Below the pieces are notes generated by a model. That model had not been told where the DNA came from and searched no databases. It saw only the letters and a list, made by a program, of their open reading frames with translations. Positions 26,487 to 34,984 of a DNA stretch of 64,000 nucleotides are shown piece by piece. The DNA comes from Aliiroseovarius subalbicans (lineage in GTDB: Bacteria > Pseudomonadota > Alphaproteobacteria > Rhodobacterales > Rhodobacteraceae). A program made the translations under genes and the position numbers. The stretch covers positions 186,001 to 250,000 of the forward strand of contig NZ_JALBYQ010000001.1 in NCBI RefSeq assembly GCF_022678625.1, read 5' to 3'. Numbering within the stretch: the first letter of the stretch is position 1; each line of letters opens with the position of its first letter.

Positions 26487-29060
26487 TCAGTCTTTTTTGG
26501 CTGCTGGTTTCTTCGCCGGTGCCTTTTTCGCAGCGGGCTTTTTCTTGGCCGGGGCTTTTCTGCGCGTGGGTTTTTTCTTGGCCGCCTTTTCCGCGATCCA
26601 GCCCACCGCCATTTCCATCGTCACGTCCTCGGGCTTCACGTCCTTGGGGATGGTGGCATTCACCTTCTCCCATTTGACGTAAGGGCCATAGCGTCCTTCC
26701 ATCACGTTGACCGGGCCGCCGTCATCGGGGTGTTCACCCAATTCATGCAGCGGCTTGGCCGCCGCCGAGCGTCCCCGCCCGGGGTTGGCGCGCTTTTCGG
26801 CCAAGAGTTCGACGGCCCGGTTCATGCCCAGTTCAAAGACGTCGTTGGGGTCTTTCAGGTTGGCATAGGTCGGTTTTGCGTCATCCGGCAACTGGTGCAT
26901 CACATAAGGCCCGAAGCGGCCGAAATTGGTCGCGATCATGCCGCCGTCCGGGTGTTCGCCGATCTGGCGCGGCAGCGACAAGAGCGTGAGCGCCTTTTCC
27001 AGGTCCATATCGTCCTTGTCCCAGCCCTTGGGCAGGGAGGCGCGCGGCGGCTTCTTGTTTTCGGGCGTGGGTTCACCACGCTGCACATAGGGGCCGAAGC
27101 GCCCGGACTTCAGGCTGATCTCGTCGCCATTGTCTTCACCCAGCACGCGCTCATCCCCATCCGCGCCTTCACCGGCGATCGGGCGGGTATAGGTGCATTC
27201 GGGGTAATTGCCGCAGCCGACAAACCCGCCGGTGCGCGAGGTTTTCAGGTGCAGCTGACCAGTGCCGCATTTTGGGCAGATGCGCGGGTCAGACCCGTCT
27301 TCGCGCGGCGGATACAGCTGCGGGGCCAGGGCCGCGTCCAGCTTGTCCAGCACTTCGGAAATGCGCAGGTCGGACGTTTCGGCGATCGCCGCCGAAAAAT
27401 CGCGCCAGAACCGGTTCAGGACTTCTTTGTAGTCCATGTCGCCCGCTGACACGGTGTCCAGTTCATCCTCGAGGTTCGCGGTGAATTCATAGCCGACATA
27501 TTTGCGGAAGAAGTTCATCAGGAAGATCGTGACGATGCGCCCCTTGTCCTCGGGGAACAGGCGGTTCTTGTCCTTGCGCACATATTCGCGGTCCTGGATC
27601 GTCGTGATCACGCTGGCATAGGTCGAGGGCCGGCCGATGCCCAGCTCTTCCATCCGCTTGACCAGCGTCGCCTCGGTGTAACGGGGCGGGGGCTGGGTGT
27701 GGTGCTGTTCGGGCGTCACGCCGGTCTTGTCGGTGACTTCGCCCTGTTCGATCTTCGGCAGACGCTTGTCGTCGTCATCGACAACCTGATCGTCGCGGCC
27801 TTCTTCATAGACCTTCAGGAAGCCTTCGAACAAAACGACCTGTCCGGTGGCACGCAGCACGACTTCACCGTCCGCACTGCCGACATCCACCGAGGTGCGC
27901 TCAAGCCGCGCGCTTTCCATCTGGCTGGCCAGCGTGCGCTTCCAGATCAGGTCGTAAAGCTTGCGCTGATCGGGCTCCAGACGGGCCAGAGCCGAGGCGT
28001 CGACAGTCATATCGGTCGGGCGAATACATTCGTGCGCTTCCTGCGCATTTTTCGCCTTGTTCTTGTAGATGCGCGGGGATTTCGGAACGAAATCAGCCCC
28101 ATAGCGATCCTTGATCGCGTCGCGCGCCGCTGTGACCGCCTCGGGCGCCATGTCGATCCCGTCGGTCCGCATATAGGTGATATAGCCTGCTTCATACAGG
28201 CGCTGGGCGGTCGACATGGTCTGACGCGCGCCGAAACCGAACTTGCGGCTGGCTTCCTGTTGCAGGGTCGAGGTCATGAAGGGCGGCGAGGGGTTGCGGT
28301 TGGCGGGCTTCGCCTCAACCGACTGCACCACCAGATCGCGCGACGAAACCGCCTGCACGGCCAGTTCGGCGGCGGTGGCGTTTTCAAGGTCATAGCGGTC
28401 CAGCTTTTTGCCGGACAGATGCGTCAACCGGGCTTCGAACGCCTGACCGCGCGGGGTTTTCAGCGCGGCTTTCACCGACCAGTATTCACGCGCGTTGAAC
28501 GCCTCAATCTCTTGTTCGCGCTCGACGATCAGGCGCAGGCAGACCGATTGTACCCGGCCTGCGGACCGCGCGCCGGGCAGTTTGCGCCACAGCACCGGGG
28601 ACAGTTTGAAGCCAACGAGATAGTCCAGCGCCCGGCGGGCCAGATAGGCCTCAACCAGCGGCGCGTCCACTTCGCGCGGGTTTTTCATCGCCTCGGTCAC
28701 GGCAGATTTGGTGATCGCGTTGAACACCACGCGGCTGACCGGCGTGTCCTTCTTGATCACCCGCCGCTTGCGCAGGGCTTCCTCAAGGTGCCAGGAAATC
28801 GCCTCGCCCTCACGGTCGGGGTCAGTGGCGAGGATCAGGTTGTTGTCGTCTTTCAGCGCGTCCGCGATCGCTTTCACGTGCTTGCGGCTGTCATATCCGA
28901 CCTCCCACAACATCTCGAAATCGTTGTCGGTATCGACCGATCCGTCCTTGGGCGGCAGGTCACGCACGTGGCCGTAAGACGCCAGAACGGTGTAATCACT
29001 GCCCAGATATTTGTTGATGGTTTTGGCTTTCGCCGGGCTTTCGACAACAACAACGGGCAT
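26487..29060 (-). CDS. topA: DNA topoisomerase I
   Basis: An 857-residue type IA topoisomerase. The Toprim domain begins VVVESPAKAKTI; the active-site Tyr lies in ITYMRTDG; one tetra-Cys zinc finger is seen (CPKCGTGQLHLK...CGNYPEC), followed by several topoisomerase C-terminal repeats (RFGPYVQ, RFGPYVM, RYGPYVK) and a Lys/Ala-rich tail that should bind DNA or contact RNA polymerase. It relaxes negative supercoils. It is divergent from the uvrD-type helicase gene over a 168 bp spacer. Confidence 0.97.
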   Translation of the reverse strand: MPVVVVESPAKAKTINKYLGSDYTVLASYGHVRDLPPKDGSVDTDNDFEMLWEVGYDSRKHVKAIADALKDDNNLILATDPDREGEAISWHLEEALRKRRVIKKDTPVSRVVFNAITKSAVTEAMKNPREVDAPLVEAYLARRALDYLVGFKLSPVLWRKLPGARSAGRVQSVCLRLIVEREQEIEAFNAREYWSVKAALKTPRGQAFEARLTHLSGKKLDRYDLENATAAELAVQAVSSRDLVVQSVEAKPANRNPSPPFMTSTLQQEASRKFGFGARQTMSTAQRLYEAGYITYMRTDGIDMAPEAVTAARDAIKDRYGADFVPKSPRIYKNKAKNAQEAHECIRPTDMTVDASALARLEPDQRKLYDLIWKRTLASQMESARLERTSVDVGSADGEVVLRATGQVVLFEGFLKVYEEGRDDQVVDDDDKRLPKIEQGEVTDKTGVTPEQHHTQPPPRYTEATLVKRMEELGIGRPSTYASVITTIQDREYVRKDKNRLFPEDKGRIVTIFLMNFFRKYVGYEFTANLEDELDTVSAGDMDYKEVLNRFWRDFSAAIAETSDLRISEVLDKLDAALAPQLYPPREDGSDPRICPKCGTGQLHLKTSRTGGFVGCGNYPECTYTRPIAGEGADGDERVLGEDNGDEISLKSGRFGPYVQRGEPTPENKKPPRASLPKGWDKDDMDLEKALTLLSLPRQIGEHPDGGMIATNFGRFGPYVMHQLPDDAKPTYANLKDPNDVFELGMNRAVELLAEKRANPGRGRSAAAKPLHELGEHPDDGGPVNVMEGRYGPYVKWEKVNATIPKDVKPEDVTMEMAVGWIAEKAAKKKPTRRKAPAKKKPAAKKAPAKKPAAKKD

Positions 29061-29228
29061 GAAAATCCTCTCGACTCAACTGTCGGCATTAGGGGCGTTA
29101 GATGTGGCGCGTGACGGGGGCTTGTCAATGGCGCTTGAGTTTTTGCCCCGTTTTTCTGTATGTGAGTCTTTGGAACAGAGTGTGAACAAGCCTTTAACTT
29201 GGGCCGGGCGATTGATAGGGTGGCTTGC
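29061..29228. promoter_or_regulatory. Divergent promoter spacer topA/uvrD
   Basis: A 168 bp spacer that must hold promoters for both genes. No clear hexamers, operator dyads or small gene are visible. Confidence 0.35.
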
Positions 29229-31589
29229 ATGAGCAGTTTTGACGAAAACGACGCCTTCGAGGCGGCGGCCAAGCCTTCCCTGTCCGCGCGCGCCATGATG
29301 GCGGCGCGGCCCGCGACCTATCTGGAGGGGCTGAACCCCGCGCAGCGCGAGGCGGTCGAGGCGTTGCAAGGCCCGGTCCTGATGCTGGCGGGCGCGGGCA
29401 CCGGCAAGACCAAGGCGCTGACCAGTCGCATCGCGCATCTGCTCAACACCGGCACCGCGCGCACGAACGAGATCCTGGCGGTGACCTTCACCAACAAGGC
29501 CGCGCGCGAGATGAAGAACCGGGTGGCCAAGAACCTGGGCCAGACCGTCGAAGGCATGCCCTGGCTGGGCACGTTCCACGCGATCTGCGTGAAGCTTCTG
29601 CGCCGTCACGCCGAACTTGTCGGGCTGAAGTCGAACTTCACCATTCTTGATACGGACGACCAGAAACGGCTGCTGAAACAGTTGATCCTGGCCGCGAACA
29701 TAGATGAAAAACGCTGGCCCGCGCGGCTGTTGGCCGGTGTGATCGACAATTGGAAAAACCGCGCCTGGACCCCGGACAAGGTGCCGGTGGGCGAGGCGAA
29801 CGCCTTCAACGGGCGCGGGATCGAGCTTTACGCCCAGTATCAGCAGCGTCTGAAGACCCTGAATGCGACGGATTTCGGCGATCTGCTGCTCCATATGGTC
29901 ACGATCTTTCAGGACCATCCCGACGTACTGGCGCAGTATCAACGCTGGTTCAAATACATCCTGGTGGACGAATATCAGGACACCAACGTGGCGCAATACA
30001 TGTGGCTGCGGCTGCTGGCCGCCGAGCACAAGAACATCTGCTGCGTCGGCGACGATGACCAGTCGATCTATGGCTGGCGCGGGGCCGAGGTGGGCAACAT
30101 CCTGCGCTTTGAGAAGGACTTTCCCGGCGCCAAGGTGATCCGCCTGGAGCAGAACTATCGCTCTACCCCCCATATTCTGGGCGCGGCGGCGGGCGTTATT
30201 CGTGGCAACGAAGACCGGCTGGGCAAAGAGCTGTGGACCGAGGCCGAGGGTGGCGAAAAGGTCCGCCTGATCGGCCATTGGGACGGGGACGAGGAAGCAC
30301 GCTGGGTCGGCGAAGAGATCGAGGCGATGCAGGTCGGCACCCGTGGTATGGCGGGGATGTCGCTGGACGACATGGCCATTCTGGTGCGCGCCAGCCACCA
30401 GATGCGGGCGTTTGAGGATCGGTTCCTGACCATCGGCCTGCCTTATCGCGTGATCGGCGGCCCGCGGTTCTACGAACGGTTGGAGATCCGCGATGCGATG
30501 GCCTATTTCCGGTTGGCGGTCAGCCAGGACGATGACCTCGCGTTTGAGCGCATCGTCAACACGCCGCGCCGGGGGCTGGGCGACAAGGCGGTGCAGACGA
30601 TCCAGTTGGCGGCGCGGCAAAACGGCGTGTCGCTGGTCGAAGGCGCGCGGATCTGTGTCGACAACGCGATGATCAAGGGCAAGGGCGGCAAGGGGCTGGG
30701 CGATCTGGTCGCCGGGCTGGATCGCTGGCACGCGCAATTGCGCGCCGAGGCTGACACGCATGTCGAGCTTGCCGAGATGATCCTGGAGGAATCGGGCTAC
30801 ACCGACATGTGGCAGACCGACAAGACGCCCGAGGGGCCGGGGCGGTTGGAAAACCTCAAGGAATTGGTCAAAGCGTTGGAAAGTTTTGAGAACCTTCAGG
30901 GTTTCCTGGAACACGTCAGCCTGATTATGGACAATGAAAGCGACGAGGCCGAGGAAAAGGTCACTATCATGACGCTGCACGCGGCCAAGGGTCTGGAATA
31001 CCCCGCCGTGTTCCTGCCGGGGTGGGAGGATGGCCTGTTCCCGTCGCAACGCTCGATGGACGAAAGCGGGCTCAAGGGGCTCGAGGAAGAGCGCCGCCTG
31101 GCCTATGTTGGCATCACGCGGGCCGAGGAGATCTGCACGATTTCCTTTGCTGCGAACCGGCGGGTTTATGGCCAGTGGCAGTCGCAATTGCCCAGTCGGT
31201 TCATTGACGAATTGCCCGAAGACCACGTCGATGTCCTGACCCCGCCGGGCCTCTATGGCGGCGGCTTCGGCGCGTCTGCGTCCTCGCATCTTGAGGAAAA
31301 AGCCGCGCGGGCGGATGCATATAACTCGCCGGGCTGGAAACGCATGGCATCGCGCGGCAACCTGCGCGCACAGCAAAGCCCGAATGAAGCGCGCAACATC
31401 GTCATCGACCTGGATGCGGTCAGCGCGTTCACCCAGGGCGACCGGGTGTTCCACAACAAATTCGGATACGGCACGATCATGGGGATCGAGGGCGACAAGC
31501 TGGATATCGAATTTGACAAGGCCGGTGCCAAGAAAGTCGTGGCGAAGTTCATCGTTCCGGCGGCCAAGGCCGGCGACGTGCCGTTCTGA
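29229..31589 (+). CDS. uvrD: UvrD/PcrA-type ATP-dependent DNA helicase
   Basis: A 786-residue superfamily 1A helicase. Walker A AGAGTGKT is at residues 54-61; the DEYQDT box, QSIYGWRGAE, and the C-terminal motifs TLHAAKGLEYPAVFL and YVGITRAEE are in order. The tail carries a Tudor-like PcrA domain (GDRVFHNKFGYGTIMG). It unwinds 3' to 5' in nucleotide excision and mismatch repair and clears RNA polymerase or replication blocks. ATG 29229 is preferred over an in-frame start ten codons upstream. Confidence 0.95.
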   Translation: MSSFDENDAFEAAAKPSLSARAMMAARPATYLEGLNPAQREAVEALQGPVLMLAGAGTGKTKALTSRIAHLLNTGTARTNEILAVTFTNKAAREMKNRVAKNLGQTVEGMPWLGTFHAICVKLLRRHAELVGLKSNFTILDTDDQKRLLKQLILAANIDEKRWPARLLAGVIDNWKNRAWTPDKVPVGEANAFNGRGIELYAQYQQRLKTLNATDFGDLLLHMVTIFQDHPDVLAQYQRWFKYILVDEYQDTNVAQYMWLRLLAAEHKNICCVGDDDQSIYGWRGAEVGNILRFEKDFPGAKVIRLEQNYRSTPHILGAAAGVIRGNEDRLGKELWTEAEGGEKVRLIGHWDGDEEARWVGEEIEAMQVGTRGMAGMSLDDMAILVRASHQMRAFEDRFLTIGLPYRVIGGPRFYERLEIRDAMAYFRLAVSQDDDLAFERIVNTPRRGLGDKAVQTIQLAARQNGVSLVEGARICVDNAMIKGKGGKGLGDLVAGLDRWHAQLRAEADTHVELAEMILEESGYTDMWQTDKTPEGPGRLENLKELVKALESFENLQGFLEHVSLIMDNESDEAEEKVTIMTLHAAKGLEYPAVFLPGWEDGLFPSQRSMDESGLKGLEEERRLAYVGITRAEEICTISFAANRRVYGQWQSQLPSRFIDELPEDHVDVLTPPGLYGGGFGASASSHLEEKAARADAYNSPGWKRMASRGNLRAQQSPNEARNIVIDLDAVSAFTQGDRVFHNKFGYGTIMGIEGDKLDIEFDKAGAKKVVAKFIVPAAKAGDVPF

Positions 31590-31620
31590 GCGATACAATT
31601 CCTTAAAGATTTAAAGAAAA

Positions 31621-31642
31621 GGTCGGGTGAATTTACCCGGCC
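31621..31642 (+). terminator. Terminator-like hairpin after uvrD
   Basis: An 8 bp stem with one G-U (31621-31628 with 31635-31642) and a 6-base loop follows the uvrD stop by about 30 bp. The T tract is weak. Confidence 0.55.
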
Positions 31643-31683
31643 TTATCCCTTTGAACGCCAAGGTTGCGCACGAAGGGCGCGCC

Positions 31684-32715
31684 ATGACTGTCACGTTCAC
31701 TGCTCCGGATAATGAATTTGCAGCCGCCACCGGCAGCAATGTCAATGTCACGTCCACCACTTCGCTCTTCGACAATCCGCCGAACGGGTTCAGCGATCTG
31801 GTGATCACCTCGAACCCGGGGGACAATGAGCCCTACAAGTTCGACATCGGTGACACCTATGACGTGACCTATGGCGGTCATGGTGGCGGCGGGGTGATCG
31901 AGGACGCGGAGGTGGTGCGAACAGATGTGCTTTCTGGTGGCGAAGGCATCGTGGTGCTGGAAGGGATCGATAGCAATTCAGGTGAAATGGTCCAGGTGAT
32001 CTGGACCCCGGGGTTCGATCTGGAAACCTGGTATTGGGACAATTACAACCCGTCATCCGAGCCTGGGTTCTATGTTGTCGACACCGATGGCGGCTCTACC
32101 TATGGCCATGTTTGTTTGGCGGCCGAGACCCGTGTACAAACAGATGGCGGACTGCGCCCGCTCAGGGACCTGTCCGTAGGTGATCTTGTGCACACGCGCG
32201 ATCACGGGTCACGACCGGTGACATGGCTTGGCGCGCACCAGATGACTGGGGTCGGTGCCGCGGCACCGGTTCTGTTCGCACCGGGGGCGATCGGCAACGC
32301 CGCCCCCCTGCGCCTGTCGCAACAGCACCGGGTGATGCTGGCCCATCCCCTGGCCGAATTCTACCACGGTTCAAGCGAGGTTCTGATGCCTGCCAAATCC
32401 CTGGTGAATGGCGAGATGATCCGCATCGCCCCCAGTCCCCATGTCACCTGGATGAACCTGACGACGGATGATCACGACATCATCACCGCCGAAGGTGCTG
32501 CGGTGGAAACCTTGTGGCTGGGCGAGGTTGCGTTGAACGTGCTGGGAGAAGCCGACGCGATCACCGCGCGATACCCGGAGCTGAACGGGCAGGGCCATGC
32601 CCGTCAGCAATCGGCCCGCCCGATGTTGCGCCACCGCGAAGCGCAGGCCCTGATCCGGCTGATTGTCGGCACCCGCCCCACCGATCCGCCGCCGGTCTTG
32701 TCCGCACACCTGTGA
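31684..32715 (+). CDS. Hint-domain protein of unknown function
   Basis: 343 residues. The N-terminal ~140 residues are beta-rich, acidic and low in Lys, with no signal peptide. From C144 a Hint (hedgehog/intein) domain follows: CLAAETRVQTDGGLRPLRDL, VGDLVHTRD, RPVTWLGAHQM, QQHRVMLAH and the late TDDHDIITAEGA block with candidate splicing His residues. Hint domains cut or rearrange the bond before their first Cys, so C144 may release the N-terminal part. Such orphan Hint proteins are frequent in Roseobacters, often near RTX-type exoproteins, but no exporter is adjacent here. The upstream GTG at 31627 lies inside a terminator hairpin and was rejected. Confidence 0.8.
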   Translation: MTVTFTAPDNEFAAATGSNVNVTSTTSLFDNPPNGFSDLVITSNPGDNEPYKFDIGDTYDVTYGGHGGGGVIEDAEVVRTDVLSGGEGIVVLEGIDSNSGEMVQVIWTPGFDLETWYWDNYNPSSEPGFYVVDTDGGSTYGHVCLAAETRVQTDGGLRPLRDLSVGDLVHTRDHGSRPVTWLGAHQMTGVGAAAPVLFAPGAIGNAAPLRLSQQHRVMLAHPLAEFYHGSSEVLMPAKSLVNGEMIRIAPSPHVTWMNLTTDDHDIITAEGAAVETLWLGEVALNVLGEADAITARYPELNGQGHARQQSARPMLRHREAQALIRLIVGTRPTDPPPVLSAHL

Positions 32716-32728
32716 CCTGAACGTAAAA

Positions 32729-32801
32729 CGGCGACGCCCGGGAGGAGGTGGGCGCCGCCGTTCGCTCTGCCGTCCGGGTCCAGGGAGGAGGAGAGGACCC
32801 G
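32729..32801 (-). ncRNA. CcsR/cuckoo-type sRNA unit D (two CCUCCUCCC hairpins)
   Basis: On the minus strand, a 7 bp hairpin (32775-32781 with 32795-32801) is followed by an 11-position GC stem with one mismatch (32729-32739 with 32750-32760). Each shows CCTCCTCCC in its loop. The second stem is followed by TTTTACG, a terminator tail, making this the last unit of the array. Confidence 0.75.
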
Positions 32802-32811
32802 TGGGCGATGT

Positions 32812-32842
32812 CAGGTGGCTCAGGGAGGAGGAGAGACACCCG
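32812..32842 (-). ncRNA. Unpaired CCUCCUCCC hairpin of the sRNA array
   Basis: Arms 32812-32821 and 32833-32842 pair with two mismatches around a loop carrying CCTCCTCCC (32823-32831). It is of the 5'-hairpin type but has no terminator-type partner, so it looks like a half unit left by unequal recombination between units. Confidence 0.6.
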
Positions 32843-32859
32843 ATCTGTTGAGGGCGGCA

Positions 32860-32926
32860 GCGACCCCCGGGAGGAGGTGGGGATCGCCGGCCCTGTCACG
32901 AATGCCCCAGGGAGGAGGAGGGGCAT
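32860..32926 (-). ncRNA. CcsR/cuckoo-type sRNA unit C
   Basis: A perfect 7 bp hairpin (32902-32908 with 32920-32926) followed on the minus strand by a 9-position GC stem with one mismatch (32860-32868 with 32879-32887). Both loops hold CCTCCTCCC. Confidence 0.75.
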
Positions 32927-32944
32927 CCGATCTTTTGCGAAATG

Positions 32945-33014
32945 CGGCGACGCTCGGGAGGAGGTGAGCGCCGCCGCCTATCGCAGATGCCTCAGGGAGG
33001 AGGAGAGAGGCATC
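32945..33014 (-). ncRNA. CcsR/cuckoo-type sRNA unit B
   Basis: A perfect 8 bp hairpin (32986-32993 with 33007-33014) followed on the minus strand by an 11-position GC stem with one mismatch (32945-32955 with 32966-32976). Both loops hold CCTCCTCCC. Confidence 0.75.
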
Positions 33015-33027
33015 CGGAAAAAGTGGT

Positions 33028-33094
33028 CGGCGGGGTCCGGGAGGAGGTGGACCCCGCCGCCAGGATCAGACGGTCCAGGGAGGAGGAAGGACCG
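33028..33094 (-). ncRNA. CcsR/cuckoo-type sRNA unit A (DUF1127-proximal)
   Basis: A 6 bp hairpin (33071-33076 with 33089-33094) just after the DUF1127 stop, then a perfect 11 bp GC stem (33028-33038 with 33049-33059); both loops hold CCTCCTCCC and the second stem is followed by ACCACTTTTT on the minus strand. In Rhodobacter sphaeroides the RNAs of this type (CcsR1-4) are processed from the tail of the DUF1127 (ccaF1) transcript and respond to stress; the same order is seen here. Confidence 0.78.
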
Positions 33095-33104
33095 ACCGAA
33101 GTCT

Positions 33105-33320
33105 TTATTTGCCGAAGGTGGCCATGTGGGCCAGGTGGGCAATCTCGCCGGGGGCAATACCCAGGTCCGCCAGTTCGCGGCCCGACAGGGCACGCAGTTC
33201 ACGCACCGTCTGGCGGTACATGCGGCGCTGTTCGCGGGCTTCGATCCAGGTGCGGAACACGTCGACCATGCGGTCGGCGATGCCAGCGTCAAAACTGTTC
33301 GTCTGTGTTGCGTAAGCCAT
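33105..33320 (-). CDS. ccaF1: DUF1127 small protein, CcaF1-like
   Basis: A 71-residue basic protein with an N-terminal helix and the DUF1127 core at residues ~30-65 (YRQTVRELRALSGRELADLG, IAPGEIAHLA). DUF1127 proteins are Arg-rich and in Rhodobacter sphaeroides CcaF1 is an RNA-binding protein affecting sRNA maturation. The array of CCUCCUCCC hairpins directly downstream in the same direction makes that comparison strong. ATG 33320 has a purine-rich leader (GAGAGTAGAG); a longer frame upstream lacks DUF1127-like sequence. Confidence 0.88.
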   Translation of the reverse strand: MAYATQTNSFDAGIADRMVDVFRTWIEAREQRRMYRQTVRELRALSGRELADLGIAPGEIAHLAHMATFGK

Positions 33321-33458
33321 CTCTACTCTCACTCGTATGTTTGCTTGCACATTCTGCGCTTGGGTTGTGAGCGCTATCGTTCGCGCTGTTGAGAGGAAGA
33401 TGGAGGCAATGCTGCAAGTGCACAATACCTGAATTGAGAAATGCTGCCATGCAGAAAA

Positions 33459-33486
33459 TGCATACGTAATGTTGACCTATCGTCAA
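33459..33486 (-). promoter_or_regulatory. Candidate promoter and dyad upstream of ccaF1-like gene
   Basis: On the minus strand CTTGACG (-35, 33481-33487) is followed after 16 bases by TATGCA (33459-33464), giving a leader of about 130 bases. The CTTGA start also suits RpoH-type sigma factors, which control this locus in Rhodobacter. A small dyad TTGAC-N5-GTCAA (33472-33486) overlaps the -35. Confidence 0.4.
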
Positions 33487-33581
33487 GTTTTACGCCTGTT
33501 TTTTGAGCATTAGCCACGCTGCCCTTGTTCTTGCGGCAAAAGGGGGCAAGTAATGTGCAGATTATTGCCACGGAGACGGAC

Positions 33582-34655
33582 ATGACACAGACGCGCGACA
33601 CGATCATGGGGGTTCTGTCCACCATAGCTTTGCCGGATGGCGGCGACCTGGCCTCACGCGACATGGTGCGCGCGATCAACATTGATGCTGGCACGGTCAG
33701 CTTCGTGATCGAGGCGGAAAGCCCCGAGATGGCGGGCCAGATCGAACCGCAACGCCGGGCCGCCGAGGCGGCTGTGGCTGCGCTGGACGGGGTTGAGAAG
33801 GTCTCGGTCATCCTGACGGCGCATGGTGCGGCGGCGAAAAAGCCCGAACCGCCGCAGTTGAAAGTTGGTGGCCACCCGACGCCGCAGGCGGGGCCGGAAA
33901 AGATCCCGGGCGTGGACCGGATCATCGCAGTGGCCTCCGGCAAGGGCGGGGTGGGCAAATCCACCCTGTCGTCGAACCTCGCCGTGGCGCTGGCCAAGCA
34001 GGGGCGGCGCGTCGGGCTTCTGGATGCCGACATCCTGGGACCCAGCCAGCCGCGCATGATGGGCACCTCCAAGGGGCCGGCCAGCGCGGACGGCAAGACC
34101 ATGCTGCCGGTTGAGGCGCATGGGGTAAAGATGATGTCCATCGGCCTGTTGATGGACCCCGACCAGGCGGTGGTTTGGCGGGGGCCGATGCTGATGGGCG
34201 CGTTGCAGCAATTCATGTTCAAGGTCGACTGGGGCGAGCTGGACGTTCTGATCATCGACCTGCCGCCGGGCACGGGCGACGTGCAGCTGACGCTGAGCCA
34301 GAAAACCACCGTGACCGGCGCGCTGATCGTGTCCACGCCGCAAGACGTGGCGCTGCTGGACGCGCGCAAGGCCATCGACATGTTCCAGAAGGTGCGCGTG
34401 CCGGTCCTGGGCCTTATCGAAAACATGTCGATGTATGTCTGCCCGAAATGCGGCAACGAAGATCACATCTTTGGCCATGGCGGCGTGCGGGCCGAGGCCG
34501 ACAAGCTGGGCCTGCCGTTCCTGGGGGAAATCCCCCTGGCGCTGGACGTGCGGGTCGCAGGCGACGCCGGCACACCGATTGCGCTGGGCGAGGGGCCGGT
34601 GGCCGACGCCTATCACAAGCTGGCCGCCGAGATGGTTGAGGGCGGCATCGCCTGA
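33582..34655 (+). CDS. mrp: Mrp/ApbC-type iron-sulfur cluster carrier ATPase
   Basis: A 357-residue P-loop protein. Residues ~1-85 are a DUF59/MIP18-like domain; the ATPase follows with GKGGVGKS at 120-127, DADILGPSQPRM, VDWGELDVLIIDLPPGTGD and the bridging CPKCG motif that binds a [4Fe-4S] cluster between two subunits. It delivers iron-sulfur clusters to apoproteins. ATG 33582 has a GGAGA ribosome site; an in-frame start 19 codons upstream lacks one. Confidence 0.93.
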   Translation: MTQTRDTIMGVLSTIALPDGGDLASRDMVRAINIDAGTVSFVIEAESPEMAGQIEPQRRAAEAAVAALDGVEKVSVILTAHGAAAKKPEPPQLKVGGHPTPQAGPEKIPGVDRIIAVASGKGGVGKSTLSSNLAVALAKQGRRVGLLDADILGPSQPRMMGTSKGPASADGKTMLPVEAHGVKMMSIGLLMDPDQAVVWRGPMLMGALQQFMFKVDWGELDVLIIDLPPGTGDVQLTLSQKTTVTGALIVSTPQDVALLDARKAIDMFQKVRVPVLGLIENMSMYVCPKCGNEDHIFGHGGVRAEADKLGLPFLGEIPLALDVRVAGDAGTPIALGEGPVADAYHKLAAEMVEGGIA

Positions 34656-34672
34656 CATTAACGCCCACCATC

Positions 34673-34709
34673 TGGGAAAGCATGGGACACAGGTTGGGAA
34701 TTCGTGGGA
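34673..34709 (+). promoter_or_regulatory. Four TGGGA boxes, possible MraZ sites (cluster 1)
   Basis: TGGGA occurs at 34673, 34683, 34695 and 34705, that is with 10, 12 and 10 base periods. MraZ of other bacteria binds TGGGN repeats of 10-base period ahead of its own operon. The distance to mraZ (about 570 bp) is large. Confidence 0.45.
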
Positions 34710-34819
34710 TCCACGGGTTCCCTTCGTCGTTTTTGGGGCTGATGTGGTGAGTCTCCTGCAGGTTTTCGCAGAAAAATTGGGCAATTTTCCCCGAAGGTGA
34801 TGGGTCACGGCAAATTTTT

Positions 34820-34834
34820 TGGGAAAAAGTGGGA
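34820..34834 (+). promoter_or_regulatory. TGGGA-N5-TGGGA pair, possible MraZ site (cluster 2)
   Basis: Two TGGGA boxes exactly 10 bases apart (34820 and 34830), flanked by T runs. The period matches the MraZ recognition pattern. The T run after it may also end mrp transcription. Confidence 0.45.
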
Positions 34835-34984
34835 CTTTTTTAATGCCGCTAAGATCACTACATTTAGTGTTGTTGTCGGCATATTTCCGCTAGGTTTGGT
34901 CCGGATGGGACCTATTCGACCACAAGTTCTTGTGTTGAGCACCTCTCGAAAACAAGATGTTGGGCAAATTTCCTGAAAAAACTG

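Noticed and set aside
29076-31598. An 840-codon open frame antisense to the uvrD-type helicase
   Set aside because: It is a GC-rich shadow frame: the opposite strand holds an intact helicase with all motifs, and the antisense product has no recognisable domain.
31627-31683. A GTG start extending the Hint protein by 19 residues
   Set aside because: The GTG lies inside the hairpin after uvrD and has no ribosome site, whereas ATG 31684 has one.
32729-33094. The repeated GGGAGGAGG motif as a CRISPR-like or REP repeat array
   Set aside because: Spacing is irregular, the repeated core is only 9 bases, and each copy lies in the loop of its own paired stem, which fits sRNA hairpins on the minus strand.
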